From NCBI GenBank assembly GCA_017445435.1, contig JAFSUE010000193.1, positions 1 through 11,881 of the forward strand: DNA of 11,881 nt, in the 5' to 3' direction. Position 1 is the first letter of the stretch. Each line of letters starts with the position of its first letter. Origin of the DNA: Selenomonadaceae bacterium (lineage in GTDB: Bacteria; Bacillota; Negativicutes; Selenomonadales; Selenomonadaceae). Of the stretch, positions 6,647 to 11,881 are shown one piece after another. The position numbers and the translations under genes are program-made. The notes beneath the pieces are model-generated. The model saw only the letters and a program-made list of their open reading frames with translations, had not been told where the DNA came from and did no database searches.

Positions 6647-6903
6647 GATTTTTTCTCCAAATTTTTTAAGTACGTGCGGACAAGTTCTTCTAAAAGTTCG
6701 TCACGTTCAACTTTTCTAATTGTACTGCGTGCGTCCATATGGCTCGTAATGTACGCGGGGTCGCCGCTAAGAAGGTAACCTACCAGTTGATGAACAGGAT
6801 TATAACCTTTTTCACTCATTGCCAAGTAAGCATTCTTTATGACTTTTTCAGCTCGATTTTCTTCCGTGCCAATTTTAAAAGTCATCGTTTCATCACTAAC
6901 CAC
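6643..6903 (-). CDS. ireB: IreB family regulatory phosphoprotein (UPF0297)
   Basis: An 86-residue protein matching the DUF965/UPF0297 family along its whole length: DETMTF at the N-terminus, then AYLAMSEKGYNPVHQLVGYL, LSGDPAYITSH, ARSTIRK and RDELLEELVRTYL. In Enterococcus faecalis IreB is phosphorylated by the Ser/Thr kinase IreK on two N-terminal Thr residues and affects cephalosporin resistance. Ser3 and Thr6 here fall at about those positions, but this alignment is by eye. The start is GTG 6903, with GGAGG at 6915-6911 and 7 bases spacing; an internal ATG at codon 7 has no good signal. Usually this gene follows alaS; here it follows asd, separated by heptad array C. Confidence 0.95.
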   Translation of the reverse strand: MVSDETMTFKIGTEENRAEKVIKNAYLAMSEKGYNPVHQLVGYLLSGDPAYITSHMDARSTIRKVERDELLEELVRTYLKNLEKKS

Positions 6904-6916
6904 GAAATCACCTCCA

Positions 6917-6958
6917 GTTTAGCTTTTAGGTTTTAGCTTTTATCTCTTAGGAAAAAAC
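6917..6958. repeat. Heptad array C (6 units of 7 bases)
   Basis: Six units in one register on the plus strand: GTTTAGC, TTTTAGG, TTTTAGC, TTTTATC, TCTTAGG and AAAAAAC. It fills the asd-ireB gap exactly, from the asd stop codon (6960-6958) to one base short of the GGAGG of ireB (6915-6911). Unlike arrays A, B and D it has only one arm, so I see no strong hairpin. The TTAGGAAAAAA core matches the other arrays. Confidence 0.6.
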
Positions 6959-7980
6959 TAACCTTTAATCAATCGTTCAGCAATTTGCAGAGCATTAAGC
7001 GCCGCGCCTTTGCGAATTTGATCGCCGCATACCCAAAAATTCAAACCGTGTTCAACTGAAAAATCTTTTCTGATTCGTCCAACTTCAACGTCATCTTTAC
7101 CCGACGTTTCCAAAGGTTGAGGGTAAATCATTTCAGCGGGATTGTCACGAACTACTACGCCGTCAAACTTTTCAAGTGCCGCCCGCGCAGATTCGGCGGA
7201 AACTTCGTCGTAAAATTCAACGTTGACGGATTCAGCGTGACTGCGATAAACAGGGACGCGAACAGTTGTTGCCGTAATTTTCATATTGGCATCTTCCATA
7301 ATTTTCCGCGTCTCATCAATCATTTTCATTTCTTCTTTTGTGTAATCGTTGTCCATGAAAATATCAATCTGCGGCAGTAAGTTTGACGCAATTTGATAAT
7401 GTTTGTTAAGTGACGCGACGGGCAAAACGTTAGCTTGCGGCGTCTTATCGTTAGCAAGGTCATCAAGCTGATTTTTAAGTTCGTCCATACCTTCACGCCC
7501 TGCGCCGCTAACTGCTTGGTACGTTGAAACGACAATTCTTTTAATTTTCGACAAATCGTAAAGCGGCTTCAACGCCATAACCATAATAATCGTTGAACAA
7601 TTTGGATTGGCGATAATGCCTTTGTGCTGGAAAATTGCGTGAGGATTTACTTCAGGTACGACAAGCGGAACATTGGGGTCCATTCGGTACGTGCTGGAAT
7701 TGTCAATGACGACGGCGCCCGCTTTAACTGCCGCAGATCCGAAAAGTTTGCTAGCCTTGCCGCCCGCAAAAAGTGCAATGTCAATTCCGTCAAAAGAATT
7801 TTCCGTAGTTTCCTCAACGGTGTATTCTTTGCCCATAAAATTTATTTTTTTGCCAGCAGACCGCGCAGAGGCAAGCATTTTCAATTCGTTGTATGGAAAA
7901 TTTCTTTCTTCAATCAATTTTAAAAATTCTTGACCAACAGCGCCAGTTACGCCGACTATTGCAACATTAACTTTCTTCAT
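6958..7980 (-). CDS. asd: Aspartate-semialdehyde dehydrogenase
   Basis: A 340-residue cytoplasmic enzyme, normal length. It reduces aspartyl phosphate to aspartate semialdehyde with NADPH, the branch point to lysine/diaminopimelate, threonine and methionine. The nucleotide-binding GVTGAVG lies at 10-16. The active-site Cys128 is in ANPNCSTI, the SGAGREG loop follows at about 158-164, and the catalytic His248 is in RVPVYRSHAESVNVEF. The C-terminal block is NFWVCGDQIRKGAALNALQIAE. The start is ATG 7980, with AAGGAG at 7991-7986 and 5 bases spacing. It is second in the operon, behind dapB and separated from it by heptad array D; there is no terminator in the gap. Confidence 0.97.
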   Translation of the reverse strand: MKKVNVAIVGVTGAVGQEFLKLIEERNFPYNELKMLASARSAGKKINFMGKEYTVEETTENSFDGIDIALFAGGKASKLFGSAAVKAGAVVIDNSSTYRMDPNVPLVVPEVNPHAIFQHKGIIANPNCSTIIMVMALKPLYDLSKIKRIVVSTYQAVSGAGREGMDELKNQLDDLANDKTPQANVLPVASLNKHYQIASNLLPQIDIFMDNDYTKEEMKMIDETRKIMEDANMKITATTVRVPVYRSHAESVNVEFYDEVSAESARAALEKFDGVVVRDNPAEMIYPQPLETSGKDDVEVGRIRKDFSVEHGLNFWVCGDQIRKGAALNALQIAERLIKG

Positions 7981-7992
7981 AACGTCTCCTTA

Positions 7993-8041
7993 AATTTAGG
8001 TGGTAGGTGGTAGGAAAAACTACTAACTACTGACTACTTAC
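7993..8041. repeat. Heptad array D (7 units of 7 bases)
   Basis: Units on the plus strand: AATTTAG, two GTGGTAG, GAAAAAC, then TACTAAC, TACTGAC and TACTTAC, all in one register. The two halves are near complements, so a hairpin of about 11 positions with two mismatches can form around the A-run unit. The array reaches into the dapB stop codon (8043-8041) and ends one base before the asd Shine-Dalgarno (7991-7986). The layout parallels array B: TAGG units, a homopolymer unit, then CTACT units. Confidence 0.7.
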
Positions 8042-8805
8042 TAGTCCATAAGTTTATCCAAGCCGATTGTCAAGCCGCTAAGTGTACGAACTTTTTTACA
8101 GGCAAGCAATACGCCCGGCATAAATGAATCACGCCCAGTTGAATCGTGGCGAATCGTCAAAGTTTGTCCAAGTCCGCCAAAAATTACTTCCTGGTGTGCA
8201 ACGTAGCCGGGCAAGCGTACACTGTGAATGTGAATCCCTTCATAATCAGCGCCGCGAACATTGGCAAGGCGTTCAACTTCATCGGGATGCCCTTGCTTAT
8301 GAGCGTTGCGAACTTCAGAAATCATTTTCGCCGTAAGTTCAGCCGTACCGCTCGGCGCGTCAAGTTTTTTATCGTGGTGCAACTCGATAATCTCAACGTC
8401 TGGCATATACTTAGCCGCCTGCTTGGCAAGCAACATCATCAACACTGCGCCTATTGCAAAGTTCGGCGCAATGAAAGCTGGCGTCTGAAATTTTTCCGTA
8501 GCGTCACGAATTTTTTCTTTTGCCACGTCATCAAGTCCAGTTGTACCGACGACTGGCGAAACTTTTTTTTCAAGCGCCGTCATCACATTTTGAAATACAG
8601 CGTTGGGGCGCGTGAAGTCAACCATAACATCAGGCTTGTACTTGTCAAGCGCCGCTGAAAGGTCTGTTTCAACTTTCACGCCGTCAACTTCTCCGCTGAA
8701 AATGTCAACCGCGCCGACAAGTTCCAATTCAGAATCATTTTTCACGGCATCTAAAACGGTACGTCCCATTCTGCCTTGCGCACCGTTCACTAAAACTTTA
8801 ATCAC
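8041..8805 (-). CDS. dapB: 4-hydroxy-tetrahydrodipicolinate reductase
   Basis: A 254-residue cytoplasmic enzyme that reduces hydroxy-tetrahydrodipicolinate with NAD(P)H on the way to diaminopimelate and lysine. The Rossmann motif GAQGRMG is at 8-14 and GTTG at 87-90. The catalytic block ELHHDKKLDAPSGTA lies at 141-155 with its His pair and Lys. RLPGYVAHQEVIFGG and the C-terminal G-LDKLM close the domain. The start chosen is GTG 8805, because GGAGG (8818-8814) stands 8 bases ahead. A longer frame from 8835 would add ten residues before the family's usual N-terminus. It is the first gene of the operon, about 59 bases after the predicted transcription start. That leader is too short for a lysine riboswitch. 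Confidence 0.97.
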   Translation of the reverse strand: MIKVLVNGAQGRMGRTVLDAVKNDSELELVGAVDIFSGEVDGVKVETDLSAALDKYKPDVMVDFTRPNAVFQNVMTALEKKVSPVVGTTGLDDVAKEKIRDATEKFQTPAFIAPNFAIGAVLMMLLAKQAAKYMPDVEIIELHHDKKLDAPSGTAELTAKMISEVRNAHKQGHPDEVERLANVRGADYEGIHIHSVRLPGYVAHQEVIFGGLGQTLTIRHDSTGRDSFMPGVLLACKKVRTLSGLTIGLDKLMD

Positions 8806-8870
8806 TAAATCTGCCTCCGTACTTTGAATCGTCAAAAAATTTTTCTGCCGAATTTTAATAAACGTAGTGA

Positions 8871-8899
8871 ATTTTATCTTATGAAAATTACCGCGTCAA
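8871..8899 (-). promoter_or_regulatory. Promoter of the dapB-to-U32 operon
   Basis: On the minus strand TTGACG (8899-8894, 5 of 6) and TAAAAT (8876-8871, 5 of 6) are separated by exactly 17 bases, with a start expected near 8864. It lies between the ATPase stop (8923) and dapB. I see no other comparably good promoter in the three array-filled gaps downstream. Confidence 0.75.
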
Positions 8900-8922
8900 C
8901 AAATTTTATTAGCGCCTACAAG

Positions 8923-10128
8923 TTATTCCGACGATAGAAAATCTAAAACGTTCGTGACTTTAATTCCGTCGTCAGAGTTCGTGGCTTTTTCGTCCGTCGT
9001 AATGACCCAACGCGCAAAAAGATTTTTTATCGCACGTAGCGGCGAATATGCGGCGTCCTGCGCGGCGTCACTGCCTAAATCCAACGCAGTGTTAATGTAA
9101 ATTTTGTCGCCAATATCGCTACGTTCAATTTGAAAGACGGTCGATTTGCCAACGCGGAAAATAGTACAGCCAACTTCCAGCCGTAAAATTTCTAAGTACA
9201 CAAGGCATTCTAAAATTTCATTCGTCAAAACTTGTTGACCAATCATCAAATTTTGATAGCCTAAATCGACTGGAAAATATTTTGCAACGCGCGGAATTGG
9301 CATATTGTCGCGCATATCGATAACTGGCACGGCGTAGACAAGGTAAGCTCGACGCAACCTTTCAATGTAACTTTCGACGGTAGCAACTTTCGGCGGGCGT
9401 TCGTCAAAAAGTTTGCGAAAATTGCTGAATGAATTTACTGCGGAAATTTGCGTGTAAACTTTTTTTGTCAAGTTAATCAAAAGTTCATAATCGGTAATTC
9501 CCACGCCGTTTAACACGTCGCACATTAACGACGCGGAAAAATTATTCATTAACATTGACGTTACGGCGGATTCATTAGCGCGCATTTGTACGGCGGCGGG
9601 CATTCCACCGATTTTTAAATACACTTCCAGCCGCTCTTTCAATCCAACTTCTTCAGGGAATCTGTAGAAATTTTGAAATTCTAAAAATGACAGCGGCAAC
9701 ACGTTCAAGAAAATAGGCGGCGGGTCAAAAAATTCTGCTACGTCCTCTGTAGAAATTTCAACCGAACTTGTCAAGTAAATGTCCGCGCCGAAAATATTTT
9801 TTACGCCAGAAATTACCATTTGCCAATTTGGTACTCGTGCAGGCTCGTCCAAAAGTAGATACGTTTTGCCTTGATCGGCAATCTGCGCGGAAATTAAATC
9901 GAAAAATTCTTCAGCGTCATTCAGCGTACGAAAAGCAAGCGCGTCTAAGTCAATGCGTACAATATTTTCACGCTTGACGCCGTTTAGCAATAAATTTTGC
10001 GCAAACATATCTAAGATTGAAGTTTTACCGACGCCACGCGCTCCCACTAAAATTTTTACTTCGTCGCGTTCCAGCAATCCATTCAACCGATTTAAATAAA
10101 GCGGACGATGTATCAAACTCAAATTCAA
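8923..10128 (-). CDS. AAA-type ATPase with DUF4143-like C-terminus (COG1373-like), divergent
   Basis: A 401-residue protein. Walker A GARGVGKTS (29-37) and Walker B YLLLDEP (90-96) are intact. VLPLSFLEF (143-151) and GGMPAAV (174-180) are typical of COG1373 ATPases, and a DUF4143-like domain fills about 200-355. Several usual motifs have changed. The sensor block 'ITGSNS' reads YLTSSVE (118-124). The following 'LSGRY' is replaced by FDPPPI (134-139), removing the conserved Arg. The 'EIDFV' patch of the C-terminal nuclease-like fold reads VFQIE (331-335). The start is TTG 10128 with GGAG only 4 bases away; TTG 10122, at 10 bases, is an equally good choice. The family's role is poorly known; it is monocistronic here, without a clear terminator. 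Confidence 0.8.
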   Translation of the reverse strand: MNLSLIHRPLYLNRLNGLLERDEVKILVGARGVGKTSILDMFAQNLLLNGVKRENIVRIDLDALAFRTLNDAEEFFDLISAQIADQGKTYLLLDEPARVPNWQMVISGVKNIFGADIYLTSSVEISTEDVAEFFDPPPIFLNVLPLSFLEFQNFYRFPEEVGLKERLEVYLKIGGMPAAVQMRANESAVTSMLMNNFSASLMCDVLNGVGITDYELLINLTKKVYTQISAVNSFSNFRKLFDERPPKVATVESYIERLRRAYLVYAVPVIDMRDNMPIPRVAKYFPVDLGYQNLMIGQQVLTNEILECLVYLEILRLEVGCTIFRVGKSTVFQIERSDIGDKIYINTALDLGSDAAQDAAYSPLRAIKNLFARWVITTDEKATNSDDGIKVTNVLDFLSSE

Positions 10129-10262
10129 TCATCTCCGAAAAAATTCTATATATTTAAAGCTTATACTCGTGACTATCTACAGTTTGTCTGAAAAATTTTT
10201 TCAAAAATTTTTGCAGTATGGTATATACAAATTCTGAAATATATTATCGCATAATACCGCAA

Positions 10263-10284
10263 TAAAAAAGGAATATACATTCCG
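10263..10284 (-). terminator. Small hairpin plus T run (minus strand)
   Basis: GGAAT (10283-10279 on the minus strand) pairs with ATTCC (10274-10270) around a 4-base loop and is followed by six Ts. It stands 8 bases after the stop of the small ORF at 10292. The stem is short, so efficiency is doubtful. Confidence 0.35.
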
Positions 10285-10291
10285 TGCTAAA

Positions 10292-10369
10292 TTAATATTT
10301 CTTAAATAATTTTTCTTTAGTTAATGGCGCAATATAACTTTTTAATTTTAAATTTTTCGCTGTCGCCAT
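10292..10369 (-). CDS. Possible 25-residue small protein (doubtful)
   Basis: ATG 10369 opens a 25-codon frame ending in TAA 10294-10292. The predicted peptide starts MATAKNLKLKSY and ends KEKLFKKY: basic, with no membrane segment and no motif I recognise. A weak GGTGA stands about five bases ahead, and a hairpin with a T run follows directly. This start-stop-terminator layout is the only support. It may equally be a chance frame in AT-rich DNA or part of a decayed gene. Confidence 0.2.
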   Translation of the reverse strand: MATAKNLKLKSYIAPLTKEKLFKKY

Positions 10370-10390
10370 AATTCACCAATTTAAAAATTT

Positions 10391-10415
10391 ACCCTCCAAG
10401 TAGGAGGGTCTTTTT
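10391..10415 (+). terminator. GC-rich hairpin with T run
   Basis: ACCCTCC (10391-10397) and GGAGGGT (10403-10409) form seven perfect pairs around a 5-base loop, followed by C and five Ts. On the plus strand it is a good intrinsic terminator, but no gene precedes it on that strand within the gap. On the minus strand it lies in front of the small ORF and lacks an immediate T run. Confidence 0.6.
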
Positions 10416-10693
10416 CTAAATCACGTATAATTATCCAATCATTCCTTGCACAAAATTTTTCTTTTAGGAATTAAGACTACGACAAAATAATTTCATAAAG
10501 TCGCATCGCCCATACTACTTTCAAATTGTTGGATGAATTATACAACGAAAAAATAAAAATTGTAAAGTACGATTGACAAAAAAGATATTCTTTAAAGGTT
10601 AGATTATCAAATATGAATTGCAAAAAAATTTGCAGAAATTCTACAGAGATTTAAATTCCAACGGTATCGGCAAAAGATTTTTTGTAAATATTT

Positions 10694-10830
10694 TTTGTTA
10701 CAAATACTTTTTAATCCTACAGTAAAAAATTTTTCTGCGCGGCGAAGTTTTCATTTGAACAAAATTATCTGAAAATTGATTATGTTAGCCGTTGTAATTT
10801 TCCCGCGAAAATGTTAGTATTTGTTACAAA
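10694..10830. promoter_or_regulatory. Paired palindrome TTTGTTACAAA and likely promoter of the L,D-transpeptidase
   Basis: TTTGTTACAAA occurs at 10694-10704 and 10820-10830, centres 126 bases apart (about 12 helix turns). The extended 15-base forms (10693-10707 and 10817-10831) are inverted copies differing only at the centre. A possible promoter, TTGTAA (10792-10797), 17 bases, TAGTAT (10815-10820), would start transcription at the second copy. An alternative is TTGAAC (10755-10760), 17 bases, GATTAT (10778-10783). A repressor operator is a reasonable guess, with no protein to assign. Confidence 0.4.
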
Positions 10831-10854
10831 ATTTTTGAAAGGGAGCTGTAAAAA

Positions 10855-11881
10855 ATGAATTGGGGTAAACTGCCAAAAAAAATTGCGGCGGGAATTTTGG
10901 GAGTAGCGCTGATTTTAAATTTCTCTGCCGCGCAAGCTGAAGAAACTGCGCCAAAAAATTCTGCGGAAGTTGCAACGAATGAATCTGCTAAACCTGAACG
11001 GAAAATTGTTATAAATTCAGCTAGCAGGATTTTGACGCTGTATGAAGGCAATAAAAAATTGGCTATGTACCCACTTGGACTTGGTAAAACGTCGACGCCT
11101 ACGCCTACTGGCTACTATAAAATTTTGGAAAAAGCTACAAATCCCACGTGGATTGATCCTTCCGATCCTGAATACGAAGTTCCATCTGGTCCCAATAATC
11201 CGCTCGGCTATCGTTGGATGCAAATTCAAGGCAACTATGGCATTCACGGCACGAATAAGCCTGACAGTATCGGCTACTACGTTTCAAATGGCTGTATTCG
11301 TATGAGGGAAAAAGACGTTGAGGAACTTTATGACGCCGTCGAAGTCAATACGCCCGTCGAAATTACCTACAATCGAATCGTCGTTGAGAAAGCGCCTGAT
11401 GATAACGTCGTCTATTACATTTACCCTGACGGTTACGGCTGGCAGACTGTTGAAGTTGCTGACGTTATCCGCTGGCTTGAACCTTACGGCGTCGCACCTT
11501 TCGTAAGTGACGCTGAAATTGCTGAAAAAATTCAAGCGTCCGACGGTGAGCCTTCATACGCTGGCAAGCCGTACAATATCGAACTGAATGGGCAACGTCT
11601 GCCGCAAATTGAATTGAACGGTAGAATTTTTCTTTCACGCGCTGTAATTCGTGACACGATAACTTATTTGCCCGTCGTACCGATTGCCGTTGCGCTGAAT
11701 ACTAAAATTGAATGGCGAGCGTCTGAATCGACACTTAAGACGGCTTACGGCGAAGTTATGGGCTACGAGTTCAAAAAACAAATTTATTGCAACGCTGACG
11801 ACGCAGTTTTACTTTTCAACATTGACGGCGGCTTACAAAATACTGCTAACGGCGGAAAAATTTTTAGCTTGAAGTCAATCA
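10855..11881 (+). CDS. L,D-transpeptidase (YkuD family), 3' end outside window
   Basis: 342 codons are visible; the frame is still open at the window edge. A signal peptide (basic start, hydrophobic core, AAQA before Glu29) sends it across the membrane. The YkuD domain covers about 49-172: it opens with KIVINSASRILTLYEG and contains the catalytic HGTNKPDSIGYYVSNGCIRM with His131 and Cys147. These enzymes form 3-3 diaminopimelate cross-links, or attach proteins to the wall. From about 240 the sequence (LNGRIFLSRAVIRD, TYLPVVPIAVALNTKIEW) resembles copper-amine-oxidase N-type repeats, which are common in Negativicutes envelope proteins and probably serve wall binding or protein contact. The start is ATG 10855, with GGGAG at 10841-10845 and a 9-base gap. 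It fits the diaminopimelate-producing operon next door. Confidence 0.9.
   Translation, partial: MNWGKLPKKIAAGILGVALILNFSAAQAEETAPKNSAEVATNESAKPERKIVINSASRILTLYEGNKKLAMYPLGLGKTSTPTPTGYYKILEKATNPTWIDPSDPEYEVPSGPNNPLGYRWMQIQGNYGIHGTNKPDSIGYYVSNGCIRMREKDVEELYDAVEVNTPVEITYNRIVVEKAPDDNVVYYIYPDGYGWQTVEVADVIRWLEPYGVAPFVSDAEIAEKIQASDGEPSYAGKPYNIELNGQRLPQIELNGRIFLSRAVIRDTITYLPVVPIAVALNTKIEWRASESTLKTAYGEVMGYEFKKQIYCNADDAVLLFNIDGGLQNTANGGKIFSLKSI

Larger units (their letters stand above)
10138..10854. other. Gene-poor AT-rich gap between divergent ATPase and L,D-transpeptidase genes
   Basis: Seven hundred bases without a convincing gene. It holds a GC-rich hairpin with a T run (10391-10415), a doubtful 25-codon ORF with its own hairpin (10263-10369), a TTGACA at 10573-10578 without an acceptable -10 box, two copies of TTTGTTACAAA and a likely promoter before the L,D-transpeptidase. 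Short minus-strand stretches around 10400-10550 translate into protein-like fragments broken by stops, which may be the decayed remains of a gene. I cannot name it. Confidence 0.5.

Noticed and set aside
8146..8658. A 170-residue plus-strand reading frame opposite dapB
   Set aside because: It lies wholly within the complement of a confident dapB, has no Shine-Dalgarno or recognisable domain, and reflects the codon bias of the true gene.
8806..8835. Ten extra residues at the dapB N-terminus
   Set aside because: GTG 8805 has GGAGG 8 bases ahead, and the protein then starts just before the Rossmann motif as is usual for the family.
8806..8864. Lysine riboswitch before dapB
   Set aside because: The predicted leader is only about 59 bases and lacks the five-helix junction of an L-box; far too short.
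10573..10578. TTGACA as a -35 box in the intergenic gap
   Set aside because: No hexamer resembling TATAAT occurs 16-18 bases downstream; the nearest candidates need 20 or more.

Overview
The window reads as a chromosomal segment of an AT-rich, low-GC Bacillota. The order ireB-ruvX-DUF1292-mltG-U32 peptidase is a Bacillota hallmark. An O-antigen/teichoic-acid type exporter permease, together with a periplasmic-style L,D-transpeptidase that has a copper-amine-oxidase-N-like tail, points more specifically to the diderm class Negativicutes. That class assignment is inference; no 16S or marker tree is available here. Seven of the twelve confidently called genes with a visible start appear to use TTG or GTG, each supported by a Shine-Dalgarno sequence.

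Layout. 1-231: the 3' end of an unrecognised gene. 277-1086: a Wzm/TagG-type ABC permease. 1140-1697: a TetR-like regulator, ending at a strong hairpin terminator. 1934-2404 (minus): smpB, preceded by tRNA-Leu(CAA) at 2485-2571, which has a near-consensus promoter. 2663-3164: an internally deleted, decayed IS5-like insertion sequence whose terminal inverted repeats are still nearly perfect. 3248-8805 (minus): a seven-gene transcription unit dapB-asd-ireB-ruvX-DUF1292-mltG-U32, with a good promoter at 8871-8899 and a terminator at 3201-3239. 8923-10128 (minus): a divergent COG1373/DUF4143-type ATPase. 10138-10854: a gene-poor AT-rich gap with terminator-like hairpins, a doubtful 25-codon ORF and a paired palindrome. 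10855 to the end: an L,D-transpeptidase running off the window.

Function. The operon makes meso-diaminopimelate precursors (asd, dapB), carries cell-envelope and translation-linked housekeeping genes (ireB, ruvX, U32) and encodes the glycan-strand-terminating enzyme MltG. The L,D-transpeptidase would cross-link the same diaminopimelate-containing peptidoglycan. Much of the window is therefore wall biology.

Most unusual signal. All three real gaps inside the seven-gene operon (dapB/asd, asd/ireB, mltG/U32) are filled almost end to end, from stop codon to the next Shine-Dalgarno, by arrays of 7-base units held in one unbroken 7-base register. A fourth array lies between tetR and smpB. The unit sequences differ, but all four share a TAGG-plus-A-run (or T-run) core, and three can fold into hairpins. 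One array runs into the U32 gene and encodes its start codon and first residues. I do not recognise this as a named element; the closest known parallel is the heptanucleotide STRR repeats of cyanobacteria.
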